From: Thermoplasmata archaeon
GTDB taxonomy: Archaea; Thermoplasmatota; Thermoplasmata; Thermoplasmatales; GCA-001856825
DNA: 63,135 nucleotides
NCBI GenBank assembly: GCA_021817415.1
Contig: JAKAUZ010000015.1
Location: 1-63,135, forward strand
Direction: 5' to 3'
Shown: positions 1 to 8,939 of the stretch, one piece after another
How the letters are laid out: each line of letters begins with the position of its first letter
Position numbering within the stretch: the first letter of the stretch is position 1
Position numbers and translations under genes: made by a program
Notes under the pieces: generated by a model
What the model saw: only the letters and a program-made list of their open reading frames with translations
Database searches by the model: none
What the model was told of the DNA's origin: nothing

Positions 1-519
1 GAGGCCTATTTGAAGAAGAGCCTGCAATAGTGCCCCATTGATTATCCAGGAGAATCTTTTCCTAAGAATATCATCGTTCATCATTCCCTTCCCAGTCGCA
101 ATTAACAGTGACTGGGGGAATATTGTAAGGAATCCAGTTGCTACAACAGCGACTGCTACGACTATGACCGTATCCACTATGGGATTCCCTACGGACCAAA
201 TCCCCTCAATGTTCGCTAGATAGTAACCAGCAAGGGGTGTCAGAATAGAGGAAGCCGGGAGGAAGAATAATGTTGCCGGAAGCATCCTTTTCGCAACCGT
301 CTGACGCGTTTCCGCAGATACTTCCCTGAAAACGAATCTGAAAATTAGACCAAAAAAGACATCTATTCCGGTCCAGATTGCTCCCAGCAGCACGTGGTCG
401 TAGTCCAGTAGCAAAACGTTCCGCAGCGCGATTGCTGCTAGTGTTGCAGCGGTAGGGATGACTGTAACCAAGATGGCAGGTACGATTAGCCCTCCTTTAT
501 TTTCGCCTTTAGGTGTCAT
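1..519 (-). CDS. Membrane protein, paralogue of its neighbour (partial, runs off left edge)
   Basis: The 173 codons from ATG at 519 to the window edge are open, so the C-terminus is missing. The product has several hydrophobic segments and a GAIWTGIDVFFG motif (about residues 47-58) preceded by a His (YDHVLLGAIW). The same arrangement occurs in the gene upstream (FHAVSGSIWTGID), so the two are tandem paralogues. Start and upstream stop overlap as ATGA (516-519), implying translational coupling. The His-x3-G-x-IW motif resembles small haem- or copper-associated membrane families such as DUF2269/CopD, but I cannot assign a function; that resemblance is inference. Confidence 0.75.
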   Translation of the reverse strand, partial: MTPKGENKGGLIVPAILVTVIPTAATLAAIALRNVLLLDYDHVLLGAIWTGIDVFFGLIFRFVFREVSAETRQTVAKRMLPATLFFLPASSILTPLAGYYLANIEGIWSVGNPIVDTVIVVAVAVVATGFLTIFPQSLLIATGKGMMNDDILRKRFSWIINGALLQALLQIGL

Positions 520-1130
520 AGAGGAATCCCCGTTGCAAAATGGGCCATGACCAGTATTATGGCAATCTGAAGGACAAGCATGACGGCTGCAAGATTCAGG
601 TTGATCATGGTCAACCTTACGATCTTCTTGACATCTTTTGCCCCGTGCACTATTTCCAGGAATATCCTCAGTTCATTTGGAAGGAAGATCACGAATCCTA
701 CAACGATCATAGAGATAGCTATAATACCGGCAGCCTCGAAATACGAACTAAACAATGGTATCTTTAGTGAAAGTGCAACGTATATGCCTGCAGTTATTGT
801 TGCAGTCGCTATGGCGGGCATAAAGAATAGCATTATTGGTGTGAGGCGCATTGCAATTTCAGTCCTCTGATCTGGCCTCAAACCACGCATAATGTAGGCG
901 ATAAATATTCCCATGAAAAGGTCTATCCCTGTCCATATTGAACCGGATACTGCATGAAAGTACTCCAGGAAATAGAAGTTCCTGTAGAGTAGAATTACAA
1001 CTAGGAGAACAATTGGTACCAGCAGCATGGGTATACCTCTTCTCAATATCCTTGTCCAATCAACCGCGTTTGTTCTCAAATTTCCAGAACCCTTTTCAGC
1101 ATATTCAATTTTGTCTAAATCCGCTGTCAT
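516..1130 (-). CDS. Polytopic membrane protein of unknown function
   Basis: A 204-residue protein with a hydrophilic N-terminus (about 30 residues) and five to six predicted membrane helices beginning at RGIPMLLVPIVLLVVILLY. It contains FHAVSGSIWTGIDLFMG, shared with the downstream gene it overlaps by four bases (ATGA). The conserved His before the GxIWTGID motif could be a metal or haem ligand, by analogy with DUF2269/CopD-like proteins; this is inference. It is the first gene of a two-gene unit transcribed leftward. No soluble domain or signal peptide is visible. Confidence 0.75.
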   Translation of the reverse strand: MTADLDKIEYAEKGSGNLRTNAVDWTRILRRGIPMLLVPIVLLVVILLYRNFYFLEYFHAVSGSIWTGIDLFMGIFIAYIMRGLRPDQRTEIAMRLTPIMLFFMPAIATATITAGIYVALSLKIPLFSSYFEAAGIIAISMIVVGFVIFLPNELRIFLEIVHGAKDVKKIVRLTMINLNLAAVMLVLQIAIILVMAHFATGIPL

Positions 1131-1404
1131 AATTTAACTTTGCACTCCTTCGCTATTCTTAAATCTTGCTTTTACATCATTTTCGTAATTCTAAAGACAC
1201 AGTTTCGGTACGGCCATATGTTAGAAGCTGAGTGATGTCAAATTCAACTTCCAAAAAGATAAACTACTTCTGAAAATGCTAGCCAGAGGTTGACCTGTTT
1301 TTAATGAGCCATAAAAATTAAGTCGTTTTTACTCCGCCCACAGATCTCATTCACCTTTTGAAAGAACTTCAAAAAATTTTTAATGGAGTCAAGATTCTTC
1401 AATA

Positions 1405-1803
1405 GTGACTACCTGGCACAAAGTTGCCATGGCGTTGGGCGTTGCAGCTTCAGCACTGGACCTACTAGCAGGGGTCTTGACTCTGGTGTTCACCACTGGT
1501 TTTTCTTCATCAGCTTTCGTGGCTGTAATATTTTACGATTCCTTACCTATGCTCATCGCGGGAGTAGGGATAATTGCAGGACTGTCACTCTTGAGAAGGA
1601 GACAAGGAAATCAGTTAGGGGGTGCGGTGATCATCATTGCAGGACTGGTACCTATAGCTGTCCTATACGATGTCGTTAGGACGATAATCGTTTACGGTAG
1701 CGAATACATCCCTTTCCCGCTGTCCCTCATATATATGTTGCTGATTGTATTGCCGATGCTGATGGCAGTAGTTTGTGGAATCGCCCTGGCTAAAACGCGA
1801 TGA
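1405..1803 (+). CDS. Small four-helix membrane protein, unknown function
   Basis: A 132-residue protein starting at GTG 1405, almost entirely hydrophobic with four predicted membrane spans and a short basic loop (LLRRRQGNQ) after the second. An A/T-rich box at about 1372-1385 (AAAAAATTTTTAAT) lies about 25 bases before the GTG, fitting a leaderless transcript. The overlapping 98-residue frame starting at 1383 has no such composition and is rejected. It ends close to the convergent PadR-type gene. No family recognised. Confidence 0.7.
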   Translation: MTTWHKVAMALGVAASALDLLAGVLTLVFTTGFSSSAFVAVIFYDSLPMLIAGVGIIAGLSLLRRRQGNQLGGAVIIIAGLVPIAVLYDVVRTIIVYGSEYIPFPLSLIYMLLIVLPMLMAVVCGIALAKTR

Positions 1804-1822
1804 TCCTGTTTGAAGACAGCAT

Positions 1823-2728
1823 TTATGTCCCTAAAACATCCTTCTCGCAGTAGAACACGGTGGTACCCATCATATCGGTGCTCTTCTGATTCCGGGAGTA
1901 TTTTGTGAGAATTTTCTCAATATTCTCAGCACTAATTTCACTGTCCTGTTTGAAGAGCTGGTAATATAACTCCTCAACATACTCTGAGAAAAAGGGGTAC
2001 TCAGGTCTTTTTTCTTTCACCATTGTATTCTTGACCTGAGCAACGAACTTCCCTCCTGATCTGAGGATTCTCATTGCCTCATCTATGGTCTCATCCTCAG
2101 AAACTTGTGAGGGGAATCCCTCTATGATCACGTAATCGGTGAATCCATCCTTCAATGGGATGTCGTACCTCCACCCCTGCAGGACAGTCATATTCCTTCT
2201 CCGTTCAAAAATCTCCATTCCCGGTGGTGTTACTACGTATATTGCGTTCCGGGGAAATAAGTCGGTAAGAGAAAATATCAGCTGGTAGCAGGTAAGGGGG
2301 TCGTGATACGATAGTGCCAGAACAACAATTTCACCCTCTTTAGGTAAAGGGGAATCAAGCTGGGTAAAGGCATCGATGACCACCTTGCCAAAACCTGTGA
2401 AATCCTCTTTGTGACGCATGTAATTTACATATGATGTCATCAATAGACTTAGAGATTCCATTAGACTTGAGTTTAATGCCTCCGTTCCCTCCCTCCCCAT
2501 TGAATATAAATGTCTCCTTCCTCCATTAATGTTCTTTCCATTCTCTTCCCATCTTCCCTTCAGAAGCCCTTTCTCCTCCATTTCTTTCAAGATGATATAG
2601 AGGTGATTGGAATGACATTTTATTCCCTTCGATGAAAGTCTTTTCCACAGATCATATCCGTGTATCTCCTCTTCTTCAGAAAGGACGTTCAGTACATTTC
2701 TCTCAATATCCTTTAGCGAGTATGTCAT
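1823..2728 (-). CDS. PadR-family regulator fused to a methyltransferase-like domain
   Basis: A 301-residue protein. Residues 1 to about 110 form a PadR winged helix (starting MTYSLKDIERNVLNVL, with IHGYDLWKRL and the wing motif GGRRHLYSM). Residues about 120-300 look like a Rossmann or SAM-methyltransferase-type fold (EGEIVVLALSYHDP, NAIYVVTPPG, a C-terminal AMRILRSGGKFVAQVK resembling methyltransferase strand 6), without a clear glycine-rich SAM loop. I placed the start at ATG 2728 because PadR homology begins there and a CTTTATAAAG box lies about 34 bases upstream; the frame extends upstream to 2863 but that part looks unlike PadR proteins. The C-terminal domain may sense a ligand rather than catalyse. 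Confidence 0.75.
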   Translation of the reverse strand: MTYSLKDIERNVLNVLSEEEEIHGYDLWKRLSSKGIKCHSNHLYIILKEMEEKGLLKGRWEENGKNINGGRRHLYSMGREGTEALNSSLMESLSLLMTSYVNYMRHKEDFTGFGKVVIDAFTQLDSPLPKEGEIVVLALSYHDPLTCYQLIFSLTDLFPRNAIYVVTPPGMEIFERRRNMTVLQGWRYDIPLKDGFTDYVIIEGFPSQVSEDETIDEAMRILRSGGKFVAQVKNTMVKEKRPEYPFFSEYVEELYYQLFKQDSEISAENIEKILTKYSRNQKSTDMMGTTVFYCEKDVLGT

Positions 2729-2757
2729 ATGGTGTACGTACTGTCTAAGACTTACAC

Positions 2758-2767
2758 CTTTATAAAG
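2758..2767 (-). promoter_or_regulatory. TATA box of the PadR-fusion gene
   Basis: CTTTATAAAG, centred about 34 bases upstream of ATG 2728. It predicts initiation near 2737 and a very short leader, which supports the internal start chosen for the gene. Confidence 0.5.
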
Positions 2768-3159
2768 TTGCTCCACACAAAGGGAGCCAGAATGTAACCA
2801 AGGAAAGTGATGGGGACTAAGGTACACATGCTTGGTGTAATCTATTTGAGTGGCATTATTCACACTCCCTTAATCCATAGAAGACATGCTGTTCAGTACT
2901 CCAAGAAGGGAAGAAAACATGTGGGAGTAAAATATCTCCTGTGTTCTATTTATATACTCCTTATTAAATTCTTCAAGATGACCATGGCTAAAGTCCGGTA
3001 ATTTCTGCTCATGAAAGACTTGGCAGGGTAAGTGTTTGCCCTCAGTTTGAGGAAAGGTTTCGGTAGTCAAATTTTCATCTACGTTTTAGTCTGCATAACT
3101 CTTGGGCTGGTGGTGCATAATCGGTTTCAAATTATATTGAGATCATCGGAGGCAAAAGG
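2768..3159. other. Intergenic, no gene seen
   Basis: Short frames here have no recognisable composition. The stretch separates the PadR promoter from the decayed gene that begins near 3160. I see no repeat or RNA structure in it. Confidence 0.4.
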
Positions 3160-3907
3160 ATGGCAAAGACGAAGGATAAAGTGCTTACATCCGGCGGATT
3201 TGAGCTCTCGGTCGCACCTTACGGTGGGCTCCTTTCAACCTTCTAGGCATTGATTCTCTCTCCTGAAAGTTTTCCATCTTTCGTTCTCATGGTTACTGGC
3301 ATATTTGATTATGACGTTATTTATTTCATTTTGTCAAGGAGGAAGGAGTCCCCGGAACATAGTTCTAAGTGCGTACTCCAGTGACGCACCGCTTATCGCA
3401 GGATAGTATGCCTTCAAGTAGAACTTCAATTCTAATATTATCCAGCTGTTCCTCATTATGTTCATTTGTCTCCCCTTCACATTTGGCTCTATCGATTAAT
3501 TACAAAGAGGATTACAAAATGGCATCCGTTCCAATGCTCCCAGTCAGGAGGAGTTCGCATGAGATTATACGAATCCTATTCCCCAGCCGCACTTCTGAGG
3601 GCTTCCATATTCCTCATTAAGGGTTATAGTTCTGTACAACTTCTTACTCTATGTGACCCTAATGGCCTTTAAGGCATTTGCAATGTTTGGCGTATTATTA
3701 TTTATCTCACATCTTAGAGTATCTATCGGCCCAGAAAGGTAAAAAATAAAGCCTTTCAGTGCAATGAGTAAGTTCACATCAACGTTTTTCATTCCCCCAG
3801 TGGTGTTCTCTGTCGCGATCGTGTACTTTGGCTATTCCCCCACTCCCTCCATGATACAGCAGTATTTCCATCTTATTAGCTGGTATCCGAAAGGGTCGGG
3901 TATATAA
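3160..3907 (+). pseudogene. Decayed polytopic membrane protein (possible transporter)
   Basis: A coding trace begins at ATG 3160 (MAKTKDKVLTSGGFELSV), meets a TAG near 3245, shifts frame between about 3285 and 3330, then continues in one frame to TAA at 3905-3907. That second frame contains six in-frame stops (TAG, TAG, TAA, TGA, TGA, TAA), but the segments between them are hydrophobic and protein-like, for example IIQLFLIMFICLPFTFGSID and STFFIPPVVFSVAIVYFGY. The trace totals about 245 codons. The family cannot be named; a multi-helix transporter is a guess. It looks like an old inactivation rather than sequencing error. Confidence 0.55.
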
Positions 3908-4336
3908 TTGATTAATACTGCGCAGAGATTTTACTTAGGTAGTGACTATCCTGGCGTCGTCTCCTTCATTTCTTTCCGTCTTTCTTACATGAGATGCAGC
4001 AATTGGAAACAATTTCGGTTACACTTGAAAAGCAATTCGGATGAATTGACAGCAAAATCTTTGCTCCTTCTTCTAAGTACGTGAAAAAATTCCAATGATG
4101 ATCCACGTCCAGTGGAATGAGCTTAGATGAAGATTGAGCAAATCCTTCTTCCGTATCAAAGGATGTGTCATAGGGTTCAGGGTAATGGGCAAGTGTGGTG
4201 TATAGTTAATGAGCTAAATCTAGGTATGTCATTTGTTTGTACTTAGTAGCGTTTACTTATTTATTTATAAACGGGGCAGAATTGACATTGTCGAGAAACA
4301 CTAGAGCTGATGGGGGAAGACGAGAGGTGAAGATGG
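3908..4336. other. Intergenic with promoter of the following gene
   Basis: No gene seen. A TATA-like stretch TATTTATAAAC (about 4259-4269) and a Shine-Dalgarno-like GAGGTGA (4323-4329) precede ATG 4337, suggesting a leadered mRNA with a leader of about 45 bases, unlike most promoters in this window. Confidence 0.4.
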
Positions 4337-4846
4337 ATGGAGAATGACTTCGGGATAGGTAACTTGTTTGGGAGACGCTTTATAATGCTATCTTTGATAT
4401 ATTTCATCATAGGGACATTGTGGATGGGCCCACTTAACACTCTTATGCCCGGACCAAGTTCCGGATTGGCCGGTTCCGTTTACGATACTGCGCACTGGCA
4501 CGTCGTCTTCGTCGGATTCATAGCATTCTTCATAATTGGCTCGGTATACTACATCGCTCCCAGGATTGGAGGAAGGGATTTGTACAGCAGGAGGCTTGCA
4601 TCGTTACACTTTTGGGCATCTAACATTCTCTTCCCATTAGCAGTCGTTTTCTACGTAATGTTATCAATAGTCTATGAGTCTGTGCTGAACTCACCCAGTC
4701 TCAACACATCTAACTTGCCATCAGGATTGTTGATTGATTATATAATTGCTTTGGTCATTATGTTTGTAGGCATAGGCTTTCAGGGTCTTCTTGCATACAA
4801 CATATTCATGACAGTCAGAATTAAGCCTGTTACGGAGCATGCTTGA
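4337..4846 (+). CDS. Short haem-copper oxidase subunit I-like membrane protein
   Basis: A 169-residue protein with four predicted helices. The stretch from about residue 53, AHWHVVFVGFIAFFIIG followed by APRIGGRDLYSRRLASLHFW, resembles helices of cytochrome oxidase cbb3/NorB-type subunit I, where histidines bind haem. It is far shorter than a true subunit I (usually 450 or more residues), so it cannot hold both haems and the copper or iron site. Such stand-alone short homologues are known and may bind one haem or aid oxidase/NO reductase function. GAGGTGA is a good ribosome binding site. Similar short membrane protein at 22452-22862. Confidence 0.75.
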   Translation: MENDFGIGNLFGRRFIMLSLIYFIIGTLWMGPLNTLMPGPSSGLAGSVYDTAHWHVVFVGFIAFFIIGSVYYIAPRIGGRDLYSRRLASLHFWASNILFPLAVVFYVMLSIVYESVLNSPSLNTSNLPSGLLIDYIIALVIMFVGIGFQGLLAYNIFMTVRIKPVTEHA

Positions 4847-4880
4847 CTATTGCCAGGGAGGAATAAAAGGGTGATTTTTT

Positions 4881-6611
4881 GTGAAATTTGAAATCAGGGA
4901 CGGGATGAATGTATACTGGGATGCTGGGATAAAGATGGATGACGGTGTTGTATTGCGCGCAGATATATTCAGGCCGATAGAAGAAGGAAGATACCCTGCC
5001 ATACTGTCATACGGGCCGTACGGCAAAGGACTGCATTTTAAGGACGCAAATGCAGCTCAGTGGGATTATTTGGTGAGCAATTATCCTGAGATATATGAAG
5101 GTTCAAGTTGCAAATACATGAATCTTGAAACAGTGGACCCGGAGATGTGGGTGCATGATGGGTATGCAGTGATCAGGGTAGATTCAAGGGGTGCAGGAAG
5201 ATCGCCCGGGTTTCTAGATCCCCTTTCAGAAAGGGAAACTGAGGACCTTTACAACTGTATTGAATGGGCTGCAATCCAGGAATGGAGTAATGGCAAAGTG
5301 GGTCTTGCCGGCATATCATATTATGCTGTGAATCAGTGGACGGTAGCGTCTCGCAACCCTCCTCATCTCGCTGCCATGTGCCCATGGGAAGGTGCATCTG
5401 ATTTTTACAGGGAAGTTTCTCATCACGGAGGCTTGGCATCACTTAATTTTACTGGAATTTGGTACAGGAACAGTGTATTGAGAGTTCAGCATGGAGTCGG
5501 TGTAAGAGGACCAATAAGTTCTATGACAGGTGACTATGTGGCCGGACCAGAGACTCTGCCAGAAGATGAATTGAGGAGGAATAGGGTAGATATGGTGGAA
5601 TTGATTAAAGCTCATCCTTTTGATGATGAATTCCACAGAAAGAGATCGCCTGATTTTTCCAGGATAAATGTACCTCTTTTATCCTGCGGTAACTGGGGAG
5701 GCATGGGTCTTCATCTCAGAGGTAATACGGAGGGTTACGCGCTGTCATCATCAGAGGAGAAATGGTTGGAGATTCATGGCAGACCTCACTGGGCTGAATT
5801 CTATTCCAGATACGGCGTAACACTGATGAAACGTTTCTTTGAGCATTATCTCAAAGGTGTGAATAATGGGTTTGAAAAGATGTCAAGGGTCATGCTGTGG
5901 ATCAGGCATCCAGGCGGCAGGTATGTATTAAGAAATGAAAACGAATGGCCTATAGCAAGGACCGAATGGACAAAGCTATATCTGGATTCCAGCACTCATA
6001 CGTTATCATCTAGGATGCTTGATATGGAATCTGCTGCGGAGTACGAAGCTATGGGAAGTGGTTTGACATTTCTTTCCAATCCCCTGCCTGAGGATATGGA
6101 GATAACAGGCCCCGCATCGGCGAAGTTGTTCATATCCTCCTCTACTGTGGATGCAGATATCTTCCTTATTCTTAGGGCGTTCACACCTGATGTCAAAGAA
6201 GTTCACTTCTTCGATTTTCTGGATCCGCATACACCGATTGGCATGGGGTGGCTTCGTGCCTCGCACAGAAGACTAGATACACAAAAGAGTAAAGAATGGA
6301 GACCTTATCATACGCACGATAGGCAGGAGTTGCTTACCCCTGGGGAGATATATGAGCTTGACGTCGAGATATGGCCGACCTGCATAGCACTTCCTAGGGG
6401 ATTCAGACTAGGGCTGACAGTAAGGGGGAAGGATTACGAGTACGCTGGCGTACCTATAAGGGTCGGGGAATTCACATTGGCAGGAAGTGGACCCTTCCTA
6501 CATTCACGAGAAGCAATGAACAACTATTCAGGGAATGTAACTGTATACTCAGGGCCTCAATACAGTTCGAATGTGCTTCTCCCTGTCATACCTCAAAAAA
6601 ATCAAATGTAA
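4881..6611 (+). CDS. CocE/NonD-family (peptidase S15-like) alpha/beta hydrolase
   Basis: A 576-residue protein matching the X-Pro dipeptidyl-peptidase/cocaine esterase family. The N-terminal alpha/beta-hydrolase domain carries YPAILSYGPYGKG, GYAVIRVDSRGAGRSPG and the nucleophile elbow GISYYA (Ser146); the C-terminal jelly-roll domain begins near residue 390 (SNPLPEDMEITGPASAKLFIS). It probably hydrolyses an acyl, ester or proline-peptide bond; substrate unknown. GTG start at 4881, with GGTGA ten bases upstream. It lies 34 bases after the oxidase-like gene and may be co-transcribed. No signal peptide, so cytoplasmic. Confidence 0.88.
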   Translation: MKFEIRDGMNVYWDAGIKMDDGVVLRADIFRPIEEGRYPAILSYGPYGKGLHFKDANAAQWDYLVSNYPEIYEGSSCKYMNLETVDPEMWVHDGYAVIRVDSRGAGRSPGFLDPLSERETEDLYNCIEWAAIQEWSNGKVGLAGISYYAVNQWTVASRNPPHLAAMCPWEGASDFYREVSHHGGLASLNFTGIWYRNSVLRVQHGVGVRGPISSMTGDYVAGPETLPEDELRRNRVDMVELIKAHPFDDEFHRKRSPDFSRINVPLLSCGNWGGMGLHLRGNTEGYALSSSEEKWLEIHGRPHWAEFYSRYGVTLMKRFFEHYLKGVNNGFEKMSRVMLWIRHPGGRYVLRNENEWPIARTEWTKLYLDSSTHTLSSRMLDMESAAEYEAMGSGLTFLSNPLPEDMEITGPASAKLFISSSTVDADIFLILRAFTPDVKEVHFFDFLDPHTPIGMGWLRASHRRLDTQKSKEWRPYHTHDRQELLTPGEIYELDVEIWPTCIALPRGFRLGLTVRGKDYEYAGVPIRVGEFTLAGSGPFLHSREAMNNYSGNVTVYSGPQYSSNVLLPVIPQKNQM

Positions 6612-7224
6612 TAAGGATAAGAAACCTCTAGAGAAGCGCAGTCCATGAATTCCATCTATTTGTTTATCGTAACTATTCTGGGGCGTCCATGCGCATTGCA
6701 ATAGGTAATATCCATTAGTTCTTAACTACTTTACAATCTTCTTTTTAAAATCTCACAGGCCCTGTTATTCCATATCAAATTGGCAATCTATTCCTTAAAT
6801 AATATTCCGTTTCCCGAAATAAGAATCAACACTGTTGAGGGTTCGGTAGAGAGGAGTCTGTGATCCTTCTCTGCCCCCGAAGCAGAACTTTGAGATACAT
6901 AGAAAGTTGATTTGGAAATACCATTATTTGTATGTGCTGGAGTATCTTACAAATACAGAAAACATATGTTACGTATTCAAGTCCTAGAACATGCTAATGC
7001 TAGATTGGAGGACCAATAAGATCAACGATTTGCTTGGGGGCGGTCAGGAGCCCGTAAAGTCCATTCTGAGCCTCGTCGACCCGCTGGAGTGATACTATGG
7101 ATGGGACCCGTCTTTGAAACCGTCGAGGTCAAAGATCCATATTTTCAACTTCCTTTCATCATTCAGTGCCGTGTCCATGTGCGGTCGAAATGGGAAGTCC
7201 ATGCTACCAACGAGGAAGTCACTC
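6612..7224. other. Intergenic with faint coding relic
   Basis: No intact gene. One frame from ATG 6991 to TGA just before 7254 reads protein-like (DLLGGGQEPVKSILSLVDPL) but is broken by a TGA after 34 codons and overlaps the end of the next gene. I cannot assign a family; it may be chance. Confidence 0.3.
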
Positions 7225-8181
7225 TTATCCTTTAGCCCTGAATTCGAATGATTCATCTAGAAGGTTGATGAAATCAACCAATGGCCTAACAGATGCATTT
7301 ATGACTCCTGGTGACGAGTTTGTCCAGACTCGCATTTCATCTGCCGTCGCGAGATTGGGAAGGATGAATATGTATGCTCCGTACATGGCCTCTGGTGATG
7401 GAGTAAACAAATAGAATTCCCCGAACTTTGACATTATTCTCCGTTCCACTTCGCTCTTGACATTGGAATCGGAATAGAAGACTGCTAAAGCGGTGGGTAC
7501 CGCCCCTTCAAGCTTCTTGAGATTAACGGCCGGGAAAATGAAAAGCACGTTGTTTCTGGTCAGTCTCCTTAATCTTCTCCTTGCGGTCCTAACCGATATT
7601 CCGAGTTCGCCTGCTAGATCGGTGTAAGGCTTACGAGGGTTTTTTCTTAGAGATTTGATTATCTCCCAGTCGGTTTCTGTAAGGTGTATATTGACCTCCG
7701 GGAACCAGTTGTTCACTCTGGTGTAAACCTTTGAGTCCAGGATTGACCGAACAGGCTCGAGTACTTTCGCAAGGGATTTGTCATCCTTATGAGCGATCAG
7801 AACTCCTGCAGTATTTCCGAAGTAATCCACAATCCAAAGGACTCCGGGGATTGCCCTGAATTTTCTGAGCACATCTTCCTTCTCCCCTGCCAATGAGACA
7901 TCGAAGAAGAGGAAACTCGTTTGGTAACCAAAAACGGTTGGGTTAATCCCGAGTCTCCATCCCAGAATCATTCCTGCTGCATAGAGCGAGTCTATCCTAT
8001 TCCTGACTGTATTTTCTGTTGTGCCCAGTTTCTGCGCTACGATGGCGTATGACTTCCTAATGTCAGACTGCAACGAACGCCTAGACACATCTGCCACTAA
8101 CTCCCTAAGTATTCTGATGTCCAACCTATCCACAGGTAGAGCTCTCTTCTCTTTCGATCTACTTTGAATGGACCTGTCCAT
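7225..8181 (-). CDS. Lrp/AsnC-like regulator with two winged-helix domains
   Basis: A 318-residue protein. Residues about 15-70 form an AsnC-type helix-turn-helix (RLDIRILRELVADV, YAIVAQKLGTTENTVRNRIDSL); a second one lies near 168-215 (TETDWEIIKSLRKNPRKPYTDLAGELGISVRTARRRLRRL). Each is followed by an alpha/beta region resembling an Lrp/RAM ligand domain. Two-HTH proteins of this type are common in Thermoplasmata. The ATG at 8181 lies 27 bases from the shared TATA box at 8203-8213, fitting a leaderless transcript. It probably controls itself and the divergent membrane gene; the ligand is unknown. Confidence 0.8.
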   Translation of the reverse strand: MDRSIQSRSKEKRALPVDRLDIRILRELVADVSRRSLQSDIRKSYAIVAQKLGTTENTVRNRIDSLYAAGMILGWRLGINPTVFGYQTSFLFFDVSLAGEKEDVLRKFRAIPGVLWIVDYFGNTAGVLIAHKDDKSLAKVLEPVRSILDSKVYTRVNNWFPEVNIHLTETDWEIIKSLRKNPRKPYTDLAGELGISVRTARRRLRRLTRNNVLFIFPAVNLKKLEGAVPTALAVFYSDSNVKSEVERRIMSKFGEFYLFTPSPEAMYGAYIFILPNLATADEMRVWTNSSPGVINASVRPLVDFINLLDESFEFRAKG

Positions 8182-8202
8182 TTTACGAAGTTATGCTTAG
8201 GT

Positions 8203-8213
8203 AAATATATATA
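8203..8213. promoter_or_regulatory. Shared bidirectional TATA box
   Basis: AAATATATATA is nearly symmetric. Its centre is about 30 bases before ATG 8238 (plus strand) and 27 bases before ATG 8181 (minus strand), so one A/T box could serve two leaderless divergent transcripts, only one of which could be occupied at a time. Confidence 0.5.
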
Positions 8214-8237
8214 ATCTCCCCTTCCATTAAAAAGTAG

Positions 8238-8678
8238 ATGACCGCTGTTTCCGCTTCAAGTCCTGACACTTCGGTAGCGGTGACCTCATGGCACGCAACA
8301 ATTTTCTTTCAGTTTTTCGTGGCTCTGATTCAGGTCCTCCTTGCCGTCTGGTACACCATTGTAATGATTTCACCTGCCTCGGTTTCAGAGTACCTTCCTC
8401 ACGAACAGGCTCCTACAATTCTTATGATATCACGTTTCGTGGTAGCCGCAGCCATTTGGCTTCCAATAATGTACTTCACTTGGAAGCGAAACAGAATGGC
8501 CCTTCTTGCATCCATTATATATTCCACAGCTCTCCTTATAATCGTGCCAGTTCTAATTTCGAGCGGGAACGGTCACCCTGATTTTAGCGACTTAATCTTG
8601 TTCCCTGTAGACATACTTCTGGTGATATTCGGTTTGCTGACAATGATGAGATTGTCAAGGCCGTATGTGACTAAATAA
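8238..8678 (+). CDS. Four-helix membrane protein, unknown function
   Basis: A 146-residue protein with a polar, Ser/Thr-rich N-terminus (about 18 residues) and four predicted membrane helices (FFQFFVALIQVLLAVWYTIVM, FVVAAAIWLPIMYF, MALLASIIYSTALLIIVPVLI, LILFPVDILLVIFGLLTMM). The start ATG sits at the predicted transcription start. Its divergent pairing with the Lrp-like regulator suggests it is that regulator's target, perhaps an exporter component or sensor. No family recognised. Confidence 0.7.
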   Translation: MTAVSASSPDTSVAVTSWHATIFFQFFVALIQVLLAVWYTIVMISPASVSEYLPHEQAPTILMISRFVVAAAIWLPIMYFTWKRNRMALLASIIYSTALLIIVPVLISSGNGHPDFSDLILFPVDILLVIFGLLTMMRLSRPYVTK

Positions 8679-8814
8679 GCTCCTAGGCCCCCTTTTCTGC
8701 GCAGGATTCTAAGTCATTTATCATATTGAATAACAAGTCTCCTGTGGGAATATCTTTAATATTGATCCCACCCTCATTTATCAGTTTAGAAGATAGAGCT
8801 CCGCAAAATCACAA

Positions 8815-8889
8815 TAGCCCCGGGCAGATTCGAACTGCCGTCAACGGGTCCAGAACCCCAAAGGGGACACCACACCACGGGTGTTTCCT
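8815..8889 (-). pseudogene. Broken duplicate of tRNA-Gln(CUG)
   Basis: The first 40 bases (8815-8854) are identical to 29133-29172, the 3' half of the intact tRNA-Gln gene, including the T-arm and anticodon CTG. The 5' half has diverged: the acceptor would read ACACCCG against AGCCCCG, giving two mismatches, the anticodon stem has T-T and G-G oppositions, and the D-arm is unrecognisable. Similarity returns upstream (GAAGTCAT and TTTGCTATTA shared), so the duplication included the promoter side. Probably non-functional. Confidence 0.7.
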
Positions 8890-8939
8890 AATGTAATAAT
8901 GAAGTCATGAATATTTTTGCTATTAATGCTTATAAAGCG

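Noticed and set aside
2870-3070. 66-residue minus-strand frame as a gene
   Set aside because: No protein-like composition and no promoter or ribosome site; it lies in a stretch with decayed DNA.
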